From positions 970,501 to 1,034,500 of the forward strand of contig NZ_JBBOYD010000001.1 of assembly GCF_038007965.1 (NCBI RefSeq): 64,000 nt of DNA, in the 5' to 3' direction. Numbering within the stretch: the first letter of the stretch is position 1; every line of letters begins with the position of its first letter. This DNA is from Niallia sp. FSL W8-0635 (lineage in GTDB: Bacteria > Bacillota > Bacilli > Bacillales > Cytobacillaceae). The translations under genes were made by a program, and so were the position numbers. Under the pieces are notes generated by a model that was not told the origin of the DNA, ran no database searches, and worked only from the letters and a program-made list of their open reading frames with translations. This document shows, in pieces, positions 1 through 8,188 of the stretch.

Positions 1-2
1 AT

Positions 3-956
3 GGTGTTGTAGGGCATTTAGGCTGTGTATTTAGCGAAATTTATAACAATCACATTTATAATATTGCCTTAAAGAGAGAGTTTTACGGCCATGAAATTGC
101 TGGTATCAAACTACATGCGGCGATTGATGTGCAAATATACCATAATCGCATTCATGATTGTTCATTAGGAACATGGCTAGATTGGCAAACACAAGGAACA
201 AGAGTCAGCAGCAATCTTTATTATCGCAATAATCGTGATTTATTCGTAGAAGTTAGCAGCGGTCCTTATATTGTAGATCATAATATTTTAACAGCAGATT
301 ATGCTTTAGATAATCATGCCCAAGGTGGAGCTTACATTAATAATTTAATTCGCGGAAAAATGGTCCACCGCAAAATGCTTGATCGTGCGACACCATATCA
401 TTATCCACATAGCACAGAGGTAGCAGGTTTTGCGGTTACCTATGGTGGCGATGATCGTTTTTACAATAATATCTTTGTTGGCGATGAGAAGCTAGAAGAT
501 GTTGGTACATCCCATTACAACGGCTATACAGCTTCCCTTGAGGAATATATTGAAACCGTTCACCAAGAGGACGGTGATCATGAATCATTTAATAAAGTAG
601 AGCAGCCGGTTTATATTAATCGTAATGCCTATTTAAATGGTGCAGAATCTTTTGAAAGAGAAGAGGAAAGATTAGTAGAAAGTACATTTAATCCAAGCTT
701 AAAGATAGTAGAGGAAGGAACAGAAGTATATCTATCTGTAGAACTCCCAGAGAACTTTGATACCATTTTTGGCGAGGTGCAAACAACGCAAACTCTTGAA
801 AGAGTCCGGATTGTAGATGCTAACTTTGAAAATCCAGATGGAAGCGAAGTAGCCGTTAATACGGATTATTTAGGCGAATTGCGAGAAGCGAAAAGTGTGT
901 TAGGACCAATTAGCACATTGAAAAAAGGGAAGAATTATGTGAAGGTCTGGGGATAA
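3..956 (+). CDS. right-handed beta-helix glycosidase, probably GH120 beta-xylosidase-like (5' truncated by window)
   Basis: The reading frame is open from the first bases of the window, so only the C-terminal part of about 317 residues is present. It shows the short Asn-rich turns of a right-handed parallel beta-helix (NNHIYNI, HNRIHDC, NNLYYRNN-type steps) and the segment LWLDW-like 'TWLDWQTQGTRVSSN' followed by 'FVEVSSGPYIVDHNIL'. This resembles, from memory, the conserved core of family GH120 beta-xylosidases; the Asp of LDW and the Glu of VEV would be the candidate catalytic acids. The last 100 residues form a separate beta-rich tail. A xylosidase would fit the xylose-type sensing and uptake genes at 21.9-27.7 kb. 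The beta-helix is secure; the GH120 assignment is inference. Confidence 0.6.
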   Translation, partial: GVVGHLGCVFSEIYNNHIYNIALKREFYGHEIAGIKLHAAIDVQIYHNRIHDCSLGTWLDWQTQGTRVSSNLYYRNNRDLFVEVSSGPYIVDHNILTADYALDNHAQGGAYINNLIRGKMVHRKMLDRATPYHYPHSTEVAGFAVTYGGDDRFYNNIFVGDEKLEDVGTSHYNGYTASLEEYIETVHQEDGDHESFNKVEQPVYINRNAYLNGAESFEREEERLVESTFNPSLKIVEEGTEVYLSVELPENFDTIFGEVQTTQTLERVRIVDANFENPDGSEVAVNTDYLGELREAKSVLGPISTLKKGKNYVKVWG

Positions 957-983
957 TGTTTACTGAAAACTTTCCCTATTAAG

Positions 984-1025
984 AAAAAAAGCTAGTAAGT
1001 CAGAAAATGGACTTGCTAGCTTTTC
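984..1025. terminator. bidirectional intrinsic terminator
   Basis: An 11-bp stem (GCTAGTAAGTC / GACTTGCTAGC, one wobble) has an A-run on its left and a T-run on its right. It lies between the converging glycosidase and pentapeptide genes and can serve both. Confidence 0.85.
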
Positions 1026-1034
1026 TGTATGAAA

Positions 1035-1670
1035 TTAATCGATAATTTCCAAGCCTAATAAAGCAGAAAATTGAATGGCTTGATAAGTAGAAACCTTACA
1101 GCCTCTTAAATCTGATGGAGATACCATTAGTGATTGGAAAGTCGATGTACTAATGTCTACACCGTTAAGGGAGGTCCTTTCAAAATTCGCTCCGTCCATG
1201 ATACACTTATTAAATTCAACTTTCTTAAAGATACAATCATAAAAATCAGATGATTCTACTGGTGAGTCTTGAAAACGAACTTTTTCTAATTTGGAGCTCC
1301 CAAAAGCAGCTAAATTTAATAAAGAATCCTTAAATTGAACATTACCAAGCCGAGAGTCCGTAAAATCGACACCTAATAATTTGCAATTGCTAAATGTACA
1401 TTTATGTATCGAAGAAATACTCATTTTCGCGTTAGAGAAATCACAGTTTTCAAATACAACATCTGTCATTTCAATACCAGAAAAATCAGTGCTGATAAAT
1501 TTGCAATTTTTAAGAACCATTTTAGATAATCGTACTTTATTTAATACTTCATCATTAAAAACCGAATGCTGAATTTGGCACATTTCTAGTTCTAATTCTT
1601 CCTCATATAAAATATCGTGAAAATTCCTTGAAGGTAAATCTGCTGGAATTTTTGGTGCTTCTATTTTCAT
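1035..1670 (-). CDS. pentapeptide-repeat family protein
   Basis: The 211-residue protein carries, from about residue 45 to 175, repeated five-residue steps with Leu/Phe at the centre (VVFENCDFSNAKM, CTFSNCKLLGVDF, CIMDGANFERTSL). These form the right-handed quadrilateral beta-helix of the pentapeptide-repeat family. No signal peptide or membrane segment is seen, so it should be cytoplasmic. The start has a GGAGAGGAG ribosome site at good spacing. Members include gyrase-protecting proteins (Qnr/MfpA type), but most Bacillus members have no known function and nothing here points to gyrase. It is monocistronic and convergent with the preceding gene. Confidence 0.85.
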   Translation of the reverse strand: MKIEAPKIPADLPSRNFHDILYEEELELEMCQIQHSVFNDEVLNKVRLSKMVLKNCKFISTDFSGIEMTDVVFENCDFSNAKMSISSIHKCTFSNCKLLGVDFTDSRLGNVQFKDSLLNLAAFGSSKLEKVRFQDSPVESSDFYDCIFKKVEFNKCIMDGANFERTSLNGVDISTSTFQSLMVSPSDLRGCKVSTYQAIQFSALLGLEIID

Positions 1671-1829
1671 CTAATTACTCCTCTCCAGTTACTTTCCTGT
1701 GTCATTAACTATAATTAAATTGAAAGTGAAAGGAAAGACTGTATTTTTTAATGCAGTTATGTACAAGCACAATTAGCTATTACATAACTTCCCAATTTCA
1801 AGGAACAATAGAAAGTGGAGGTGATTAGC

Positions 1830-1961
1830 ATGCCAAACAGAAAAGCAGACCCATCAACTATTGGATTAGGTTCCACACAACCTGAAGGACAAGGAACAAC
1901 TACAAAGGAAACGGGGAGAACGAAGGCAGATTCTTCTCGGAAAAAACAAAAGAAGTCTTAA
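1830..1961 (+). CDS. YuzL-like small protein
   Basis: A 43-codon gene with a strong ribosome site (GTGGAGGTGA, 5-6 nt before ATG) encodes a very hydrophilic Lys/Thr/Gly-rich peptide beginning MPNRKADPSTIGLGS and ending in a basic tail KKQKKS. The segment GLGSTQPEGQGTTTKETG resembles the YuzL family of short Bacillus proteins, recalled from memory and not checked. It has its own terminator directly downstream. The function of YuzL proteins is not known to me; size and composition are reminiscent of small spore-associated proteins, which is speculation. Confidence 0.65.
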   Translation: MPNRKADPSTIGLGSTQPEGQGTTTKETGRTKADSSRKKQKKS

Positions 1962-1978
1962 TTATTATTAACATGAGC

Positions 1979-2011
1979 AAACAGGCGGAAGAAATTCCAC
2001 CTGTTTTTTTT
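1979..2011 (+). terminator. intrinsic terminator of the YuzL-like gene
   Basis: A hairpin ACAGGCGGAA / TTCCACCTGT with a GAAA loop is followed by eight T. Confidence 0.85.
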
Positions 2012-2097
2012 GTATTTTCGTTTAGATGTTAGTTAGAGTCTAGTATTGGCACGATTTATGCCTATCGCTAATTGAAAATTGGAGACAGGATTGAGCT

Positions 2098-2552
2098 GTA
2101 TGATCCAAAGGGAGGCGGATATGATCCAAAAACGAAATAAATGATCCAAAGCCAAGCGGATATGATCCAAAAACGAAATAAATGATCCAAAGCCAAGCGG
2201 ATATGATCCAAAAACGAAATAAATGATCCAAAGCCAAGCGGATATGATCCAAAAACGAAATAAATGATCCAAAGCCAAGCGGATATGATCCAAAAACGAA
2301 ATAAATGATCCAAAGCCAAGCGGATATGATCCAAAAACGAAATAAATGATCCAAAGCCAAGCGGATATGATCCAAAACCAATAAATAATCCAAAGCCAAG
2401 CGGATATGATCCAAAAACGAAATAAATGATCCAAAGCCAAGCGGATATGATCCAAAACCAATAAATGATCCAAAACCAGGAGGATATGATCCAAAAATTA
2501 CATAAATAATCCAAAGCCAAGCAGATATGATCCAAAACCAAATATATAACCC
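2098..2552. repeat. tandem array, 41-bp unit made of 20-bp + 21-bp halves
   Basis: About 22 half-units each begin ATGATCCAAA (TTTGGATCAT on the minus strand) and alternate between two spacers, AACGAAATAA and GCCAAGCGGAT, giving a 41-bp composite period (for example halves at 2121, 2141, 2162). The right end is degenerate. All three minus-strand frames are open for more than 450 nt only because a stop-free 41-bp unit cycles through every frame, so these are not taken as genes. Related arrays lie near 27.8, 32.8 and 42.5 kb. Confidence 0.95.
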
Positions 2553-2758
2553 AAACACACCAAACCACTATCTATAAAAAACAAAATTCCTATTTTGCTT
2601 ACAAATATTAATATTTTTCAAGACTAGAATTCATGTGAAATCGTGATAGAATTAAAAAATCAGTGTGTAGAGATATTGGTATAGTTTAACTGACCAAAAA
2701 TATATGTCGCATGATACGTCTGCCATCTGAAATTATTAATTTTTCGGAGGGTAAAAAC

Positions 2759-3265
2759 ATGTATAAGGAAGATAGATTGCCTCAAAATCCAAAAGAAGGC
2801 ATCATATTTATGTTAATTATTTCAATTATTTCAGTTAACACTATTGCACCGGTTATTATGGGGCTTCAATTAGGTTTTAGTAAGGAAAATTACTTAGAAA
2901 CCTTGAAGGTCATTCCGTTTATGTGGATTATCGTTATGCTGTTAGTAAGATTTGTTGCGGGACCAATAGTTGGAAAAGCGATGCCAAAATTCGTTGGAAA
3001 AACAGATGGATTTAATGCAAGAGTGTTATTAAACATTGTAATGAATGTTACGGTTTTATCCATTCTTCTTACCATTATCGGTAATTGGGTTGGTACTAAA
3101 CAAATAAGCCTTGAACCTTTTCAGAATTTCTTTCACAATTGGTTTAGGAACTTTGGGGTAGCATTTTGGATTGAGTTAATTATTGCACAGCCAATAGCTA
3201 GATTTGCGATGAAAAAATTACATGCAAAACAGGCACAGAAAGCAGAGCTTGTTAATCCTTCTTAA
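2759..3265 (+). CDS. DUF2798-type small integral membrane protein
   Basis: The 168-residue protein has four hydrophobic segments (about residues 15-38, 45-68, 88-108 and 125-148) arranged as two similar two-helix modules, as in DUF2798 proteins; the family call is from memory. The start at 2759 is chosen because a CGGAGGGT site lies 8 nt upstream; an in-frame ATG 48 nt earlier lacks one. The function is unknown. It ends at its own terminator just before mhqR and in the same direction, but it is probably a separate transcription unit because mhqR has its own promoter. Confidence 0.75.
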   Translation: MYKEDRLPQNPKEGIIFMLIISIISVNTIAPVIMGLQLGFSKENYLETLKVIPFMWIIVMLLVRFVAGPIVGKAMPKFVGKTDGFNARVLLNIVMNVTVLSILLTIIGNWVGTKQISLEPFQNFFHNWFRNFGVAFWIELIIAQPIARFAMKKLHAKQAQKAELVNPS

Positions 3266-3273
3266 ATTCTTAC

Positions 3274-3310
3274 AGCCGGTCGGTTTTAATAAAAACCAAT
3301 CGGCTTTTTA
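3274..3310 (+). terminator. intrinsic terminator
   Basis: The stem AGCCGGTCGGTTTT / AAAACCAATCGGCT (G-U wobbles) with a four-base loop is followed by TTTTTA. Confidence 0.85.
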
Positions 3311-3383
3311 TATGCAAACTAATTGCTTAAGTAGGGGATGGTTTCTTACTTTTAAGAGAAAATTAATAGATAGGTTATCATGG

Positions 3384-3432
3384 TTGACACATACTATTAT
3401 GATGTTATATAATTATCTCGAATTCAAGATAA
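3384..3432 (+). promoter_or_regulatory. mhqR promoter with MhqR operator
   Basis: A -35 TTGACA (3384-3389) and -10 TATAAT (3408-3413) are separated by 18 bp, both perfect consensus. Starting at the end of the -10 is the 20-bp palindrome TTATCTCGAATTCAAGATAA (3413-3432), which matches the MhqR box of B. subtilis as I recall it (ATCTCGAATT core). Its position over the start point implies autorepression. Confidence 0.85.
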
Positions 3433-3449
3433 TTGAAAGGGAGATTATC

Positions 3450-3905
3450 ATGGATAATAAGGAATTATTAACATATGATGAAGATTTATCTTTAAAGATA
3501 TTTGTCGTTTTATCGAGAGCTTTGCAATCGATTAAGAAACGAGTAGAAGAAGATATAAAATGTCTTGGACTAAATCCAACAGAGTTTTCTGTTCTTGAAT
3601 TAATCTACAGTAAAGGGGATCAGCCAATTCAAAAGATTGGTGAAAAAGTGCTGATTGCGAGTAGCAGTATTACTTATGTTGTAGATAAATTAGAAAATAA
3701 AAAATTAATCAGAAGAAAGCCATGTCCGAACGACCGCCGGATTACTTATGCGGTTATTACGGAAGAAGGCACCGAACTAATGGACAAAGTCTTTCCGAAG
3801 CATAAAGCGGCCATGAGAGAAATATGTGGTGGATTAGAAACAAAAGAAAAAGAAATATTAATTGAACAGCTGAAAAAATTAGGTCTCCATGCACAAAGCA
3901 TGTAA
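3450..3905 (+). CDS. mhqR: MarR-family repressor MhqR
   Basis: The 151-residue winged-helix MarR protein has its recognition region at about residues 58-105 (IGEKVLIASSSITYVVDKLENKKLIRR, with the wing containing NDRR). Helices at both ends form the dimer. The start at 3450 is preceded by AAAGGGAG; the frame is open further upstream but runs through the promoter. In B. subtilis MhqR represses genes for dealing with hydroquinones, quinones and catechols. The MhqR-type palindrome in its promoter, and the following mhq-like operon, make the assignment strong. It has few cysteines, like MhqR and unlike the redox sensor YodB. Confidence 0.85.
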   Translation: MDNKELLTYDEDLSLKIFVVLSRALQSIKKRVEEDIKCLGLNPTEFSVLELIYSKGDQPIQKIGEKVLIASSSITYVVDKLENKKLIRRKPCPNDRRITYAVITEEGTELMDKVFPKHKAAMREICGGLETKEKEILIEQLKKLGLHAQSM

Positions 3906-3917
3906 TTTTTTTTGAAT

Positions 3918-3954
3918 AATATCTCGAATTAATAATATTTTAATTCGGAATAAT
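3918..3954 (+). promoter_or_regulatory. MhqR-like dyad before the mhq operon
   Basis: Half-sites ATCTCGAATTAA (3921-3932) and TTAATTCGGAAT (3940-3951) form an interrupted inverted repeat sharing the CGAATT core of the mhqR operator. It lies about 100 bp upstream of the first dioxygenase gene and is the likely control site of the operon. Confidence 0.65.
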
Positions 3955-4056
3955 TTAAAGCTATCATAATTTTATAAAAATCATACAAATGATTTTCTAA
4001 CTAATATCGAATATTAAAGAGTAAAGCAGTGATTATAAGGAATAGGAGTGAACGAA

Positions 4057-4995
4057 ATGTCCAAAAAAACAAGTGGAATTCACCACATTACAGCAATCGT
4101 AGGTCATCCTCAAGAAAATGTTGATTTTTATGCAGGAGTACTAGGATTACGCTTAGTAAAACAAACAGTAAACTTTGATGATCCAGGAACCTACCACTTA
4201 TATTTTGGAGATGAGGGTGGGAATCCCGGAACGATTATTACTTTCTTCCCATGGGTTGGCGCGCGCCAAGGTGTTATTGGAGATGGGCAGGTTGGAGTAA
4301 CTTCTTATGTAGTTCCAAAAGGAGCACTTTCATTTTGGGAGAATCGATTAACGAAATTTACTATTCCTTACTCTAAAATAGAGCGCTTTGGAGAAGAATA
4401 CTTGGCATTTACTGATCCACATGGATTATTGCTAGAAATTGTGGAAAGAGAAGAAGGAAAAAACAATAGCTGGCAATTCGGTGAGATTACATCTGAACAT
4501 GCAATTAAAGGATTTGGTGGCGCTACTTTGTTCTCAAAGCAGCCAGAAAAGACAGCAGAGGTTTTAGAAAAGGTAATGGGATTTGAAAAGGTTGGGGAAG
4601 AAGGAGAATATGCAAGATTTCGTTCTTTCGGCGATATTGGAAATGTCATTGATCTTAAAGTAACTACAGGTAGAAGTGGCTCAATGGGTGTTGGAACAGT
4701 TCATCATATCGCTTTTCGAGCAGTGGATGATGCGGATCAATTAAATTGGCAGAAGCATGTTTCTTCTAATGGATATCATGTTACGCCTGTTCAGGATCGA
4801 AACTATTTTAACGCTATCTATTTTAGAGAGCATGGGGAAATTCTTTTTGAAATTGCAACAGATCCTCCAGGCTTTGCAATTGATGAGTCCCAAGAAAAAA
4901 TGGGAGAAAATTTAATGCTGCCAAGTCAATATGAGCAATATAGAGAGCAGCTAGAACGAAGATTAATACCGATTGATGTACGAAACCTCGATTAA
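4057..4995 (+). CDS. ring-cleaving dioxygenase of the MhqA/MhqO type (VOC fold)
   Basis: The 312-residue protein has two glyoxalase-fold (VOC) halves. Expected metal ligands of this extradiol-type family are visible: His in GIHHIT (about residue 10), His in VHHIAF (about 216) and Glu in ILFEIATD (about 265). It should open the ring of hydroquinone- or catechol-type compounds in the cytoplasm. ATG at 4057 is used because AGGAG at 4044-4048 would overlap the alternative GTG at 4048. It heads an operon of four genes with short spacing. It is about half identical by eye to the second dioxygenase at 5650, so the operon holds a duplicated pair. Confidence 0.85.
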   Translation: MSKKTSGIHHITAIVGHPQENVDFYAGVLGLRLVKQTVNFDDPGTYHLYFGDEGGNPGTIITFFPWVGARQGVIGDGQVGVTSYVVPKGALSFWENRLTKFTIPYSKIERFGEEYLAFTDPHGLLLEIVEREEGKNNSWQFGEITSEHAIKGFGGATLFSKQPEKTAEVLEKVMGFEKVGEEGEYARFRSFGDIGNVIDLKVTTGRSGSMGVGTVHHIAFRAVDDADQLNWQKHVSSNGYHVTPVQDRNYFNAIYFREHGEILFEIATDPPGFAIDESQEKMGENLMLPSQYEQYREQLERRLIPIDVRNLD

Positions 4996-5014
4996 TTTTG
5001 TAAAGGGTGATTTG

Positions 5015-5626
5015 ATGCGTTCTATTGATCCAAAGACGATTTCAGAAAGAGAAAATTATAAATTTCTTATTGGAAGCATTATTCCAAGGCCGATTGCTTT
5101 TGTTACTAGTTTGTCAGAAGAAGGGGTCTTAAATGGTGCTCCTTTTAGCTACTTTAATATCGTATCTTCTAATCCTCCGATGGTGTCTTTATCAATTCAG
5201 CGCTCCAATGGTAACCAAAAGGATACAGCGAGAAATATTTTAAACAAGAAGGAATTTGTTATTCATATTGTGGATGAACATAATGTGGAGCAAATTAATC
5301 ATACGGCAGCAACACTTTCTCCCAGTGAAAGCGAGGTAGAATTGGCGAAGCTAACGCCAATTGAAAGCAGTAAAATCAGTGTGCCTGGCATCAAAGAAGC
5401 AAAAGTTCGCTTGGAATGTATGTTGGAGCACGCATTAGAATTAGGGGATACAAATGCCCAGGCTGGCTGTGATTTTCTTATCGGAAGAGTGGTGCAATAC
5501 CATATTGAGGAAGAGATTTACGAGGAAGGCAGAATTGACCCAAGAGGATTAGGAGCTGTCAGCAGATTAGCTGGAAATGACTATGCGAAAATTGGTGAAA
5601 TCTTTACGAAAGAAAGACCCAAATAA
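5015..5626 (+). CDS. flavin reductase family protein (YwrF-like)
   Basis: The 203-residue protein belongs to the DIM6/NTAB flavin reductase-like FMN-binding family: it starts with a short lead and FLIGSIIPRPIAFVTS, followed by GAPFSYFNIVSSNPPMVSLSI, the FMN-binding strand region. Length matches B. subtilis YwrF as I recall. It probably reduces or binds FMN and may reduce quinones, or supply reduced flavin. The start at 5015 has AAAGGGTGA upstream, 20 nt after the previous stop. It sits between the two dioxygenase genes in the MhqR operon. Confidence 0.8.
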   Translation: MRSIDPKTISERENYKFLIGSIIPRPIAFVTSLSEEGVLNGAPFSYFNIVSSNPPMVSLSIQRSNGNQKDTARNILNKKEFVIHIVDEHNVEQINHTAATLSPSESEVELAKLTPIESSKISVPGIKEAKVRLECMLEHALELGDTNAQAGCDFLIGRVVQYHIEEEIYEEGRIDPRGLGAVSRLAGNDYAKIGEIFTKERPK

Positions 5627-5649
5627 TTTCTCGAATGGAGAGGAGAATA

Positions 5650-6597
5650 ATGCTAAGATCAGCAGGGATTCATCATATCTCAGCAATGGTGAATGATGCA
5701 CAAAGAAACATCGATTTTTATGCTAGTATTCTTGGATTAAGATTAGTGAAAAAGACGATTAATTTCGATCGTCCTGAAGTATATCATTTATATTTTGGGA
5801 ATGAAACTGGCACACCAGGAACAGTAATTACCTTCTTTCCATGGGAAAAACAGTTAAAAGGTAGAATTGGCACAGGGCAAGTTGGCGTTACTAGCTATAT
5901 TATACCACCTGGTTCGAGTGAGTTTTGGATGAATCGTCTTCTTCGCTACGGCGTGAAAGTGGAAAGTTCCAGTAGATTTGACGAAAGGTATTTGCAGTTT
6001 ACTGACCCAGATGGGATTCTCATTGAATTAGTGGAACGCGAGGAAGGTCCACTAAATAATTGGCAAATGGGTGATATTCATTCATCTGTCGCAATTAAGG
6101 GATTTGGCGGGGCTACGTTACATTCTGCTCAGCCAAATAAAACCGCAGATGTACTTGAAGGTATATTAGGTTTCACATGTGTTGGAGAAGACGCAGGGTA
6201 TTTACGTTTTTCATCTGATTCACAGCTAGGCAATGTGATTGATATCAAGCTAATTCCATCTGTGCGTGGGTTAATGGGAGCAGGAACGGTCCATCATATT
6301 GCTTGGCGAGCAAAAGATGAAAAAGAGCTTCAGCAATGGAGAACTGCTCTATTAGAAAAAGGGTATTATCCAACAGAAATCAAAGACCGCAATTATTTTG
6401 AGGCATTATATTTTCATGAAGAAGGTGGTATTCTTTTTGAAATAGCTACTGATGGACCTGGATTTGTGGTAGATGAACCATTAAACAACCTAGGTGAGAA
6501 GCTTATGTTACCTGAGTGGTTAGAAGAAAAACGAGACGAATTAACAGCTGCTTTGCCTAAAATAGCGGTAAGAACCTTAGAGGAGGAGAAGGAATGA
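5650..6597 (+). CDS. mhqO: ring-cleaving dioxygenase MhqO-like
   Basis: The 315-residue protein has the same two-VOC-domain plan as the gene at 4057. Ligand positions are conserved: His in GIHHIS (about 7), His in VHHIAW (about 215) and Glu in ILFEIATD (about 264). The start at 5650 is chosen because GGAGAGGAG at 5637-5645 is the ribosome site and would be inside the coding region if the upstream ATG at 5635 were used. Its stop overlaps the next start by four bases (ATGA), which indicates translational coupling to mhqD. In B. subtilis mhqO and mhqD are also neighbours under MhqR. Confidence 0.85.
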   Translation: MLRSAGIHHISAMVNDAQRNIDFYASILGLRLVKKTINFDRPEVYHLYFGNETGTPGTVITFFPWEKQLKGRIGTGQVGVTSYIIPPGSSEFWMNRLLRYGVKVESSSRFDERYLQFTDPDGILIELVEREEGPLNNWQMGDIHSSVAIKGFGGATLHSAQPNKTADVLEGILGFTCVGEDAGYLRFSSDSQLGNVIDIKLIPSVRGLMGAGTVHHIAWRAKDEKELQQWRTALLEKGYYPTEIKDRNYFEALYFHEEGGILFEIATDGPGFVVDEPLNNLGEKLMLPEWLEEKRDELTAALPKIAVRTLEEEKE

Positions 6598-7202
6598 AAC
6601 ATATTTTCAATAAAGGGAAAGATCCAAAAAAGCCAACATTTTTGATGCTGCATGGGACAGGTGGAACAGAATTAGATTTATTGCCTCTTGCTGGCATGAT
6701 CGATGATGAAGCATCGGTACTAAGTGTACGCGGGAATATTCTAGAAAATGGGATGCCACGTTTTTTCAAGCGTTTAGCAGAAGGTATCTTCGATGAAGAG
6801 GATTTAATTTTTCGTACAAAAGAATTAAATGAATTTCTAGATGAAGCTGCTGAAAAATATGAATTTGACAGAGATAATATTATTGCGATTGGTTACTCTA
6901 ATGGTGCTAATATTGCAGCAAGCTTATTATTTCATTATCAGGATGCGTTAAAAGCAGCGATTCTTCATCATCCAATGGTTCCAAGAAGAGGAATTACTCT
7001 TCCTGATTTAACAGGAAAAGGAGTATTTATTGCAGCCGGAACGAATGACCCTATTTGTTCACCAGAAGAATCAACAGAGTTACAAACATTGCTTGCGGCC
7101 GCCAATGCTAATGTAGAAATACATTGGGAAAATAGAGGCCATCAATTAACAGCACAAGAAGTAGAAGTAGCTGCAAAATGGTACGCTACATTCGCTCAAT
7201 AG
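6594..7202 (+). CDS. mhqD: MhqD-like alpha/beta hydrolase (phospholipase/carboxylesterase family)
   Basis: This is a 202-residue single-domain hydrolase. The oxyanion loop LHGTGG lies at 19-24, the nucleophile elbow GYSNGA puts Ser at 102, the acid is Asp152 in GTNDP and the base is His183 in RGHQ. It is cytoplasmic. The family hydrolyses small esters; in the mhq set it is thought to act on products of quinone breakdown, though the true substrate is not known. It is translationally coupled to mhqO by a four-base overlap. No clear terminator follows, so transcription could continue into the WrbA gene 190 bp downstream. Confidence 0.85.
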   Translation: MKHIFNKGKDPKKPTFLMLHGTGGTELDLLPLAGMIDDEASVLSVRGNILENGMPRFFKRLAEGIFDEEDLIFRTKELNEFLDEAAEKYEFDRDNIIAIGYSNGANIAASLLFHYQDALKAAILHHPMVPRRGITLPDLTGKGVFIAAGTNDPICSPEESTELQTLLAAANANVEIHWENRGHQLTAQEVEVAAKWYATFAQ

Positions 7203-7393
7203 ATAATCTAGCTAAAAAAGAAAAAACAATCATAAATTTCTATTAATAGGGAATAAGAAGAATAGCTAACATTGGAAAGAGTTGATTTCAGTGGAGGTAG
7301 TTTCTTATAAGTTTCCGAGCATAATAATTAAAAGTAGGTGTACTTATGGGATTTTTAAAAAAATTATTTGGAAAATCAAAGGAGATGGAAAGT

Positions 7394-8005
7394 ATGTCAA
7401 ATGTTAAAGTAGCAGTAGTTTTTTATAGTATGGGTGGAACAAACTATCAACTAGCTCAATGGGCGGCAGAAGGAGCAAAAGAAGCGGGAGCAGAAGTTAA
7501 AGTAGTAAAAGTACAAGAATTAGCTCCACAATCTGTTATCGACAGCAATGAAGCATGGAAAGCAACAGTAGATGCAACAAAAGACGTTCCTGTTGCATCA
7601 TCAGAAGATATTGAATGGGCAGATGCCATTATTTTCAGCGTTCCTACACGATTTGGTACAATGCCATCTCAAATGAAACAATTCATTGATCTACAAGGCG
7701 GACTATGGGCAACTGGGAAAACGGTTAACAAAGTAGTAAGTGCGATGACTTCTGCACAAAATCCACATGGTGGTCAAGAAGCAACATTATTATCTCTATA
7801 TACTTCTATGATGCATTGGGGTGCAATTATTGCTACTCCAGGTTACACAGATCCAGTTCTTTTCGGAGCAGGTGGAAATCCGTATGGCACAAGTGTAACA
7901 GTTGGACAAGATGGTAAAATGATTGAAGACGTTCAAGGAGCTGTAAAACACCAAGCTAAACGTACTGTTACAGTTGCAGAATGGGTTAAAAAAGGAAATC
8001 AATAA
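7394..8005 (+). CDS. WrbA-type NAD(P)H:quinone oxidoreductase
   Basis: The 203-residue flavodoxin-fold protein has an FMN phosphate loop VFYSMGGTNYQLA near the N-terminus, the isoalloxazine-binding PTRFGTMPSQMKQFID, and SAQNPHGGQE followed by HWGAIIATPGY, all typical of WrbA. It would reduce quinones by two electrons, avoiding semiquinone formation, which fits the adjacent MhqR operon. The start at 7394 follows AAAGGAG; an alternative in-frame ATG at 7346 (adding MGFLKKLFGKSKEMES) has a weaker GTAGGTG site and cannot be excluded. Confidence 0.85.
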   Translation: MSNVKVAVVFYSMGGTNYQLAQWAAEGAKEAGAEVKVVKVQELAPQSVIDSNEAWKATVDATKDVPVASSEDIEWADAIIFSVPTRFGTMPSQMKQFIDLQGGLWATGKTVNKVVSAMTSAQNPHGGQEATLLSLYTSMMHWGAIIATPGYTDPVLFGAGGNPYGTSVTVGQDGKMIEDVQGAVKHQAKRTVTVAEWVKKGNQ

Positions 8006-8031
8006 TTTATTTCTAAGAAATGCTAAGGAAG

Positions 8032-8060
8032 AACCAGGAGTAATGACTTCTGGTTTTTTA
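8032..8060 (+). terminator. intrinsic terminator
   Basis: The stem AACCAGGAG / CTTCTGGTT with a six-base loop is followed by TTTTTA. Confidence 0.8.
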
Positions 8061-8113
8061 TTTATGTGAAAAGGCTTTATTGTTGCAAAAACAAAAAAAG
8101 GAAGATTTTTATA

Positions 8114-8142
8114 TTGACACTACCTTAAAATAACATCATCAT
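8114..8142 (+). promoter_or_regulatory. sigma-A-type promoter of the YeeE transporter
   Basis: TTGACA (8114-8119) is followed after 17 bp by CATCAT (8137-8142). Transcription would start near 8149, which argues against translation from the ATG at 8141. Confidence 0.5.
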
Positions 8143-8188
8143 GAAAAAAGTAAATCCGACTATATTAATGGGGAAAGGGTGTTTTGGA

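Noticed and set aside
2033..2568. Three overlapping minus-strand open frames of 150-170 codons
   Set aside because: They are produced by the stop-free 41-bp repeat cycling through all frames; composition is absurd (repeated WII, LDH) and no ribosome site is present.
3222..3449. N-terminal extension of MhqR
   Set aside because: The frame is open but crosses the terminator and the consensus promoter; ATG 3450 has the ribosome site.
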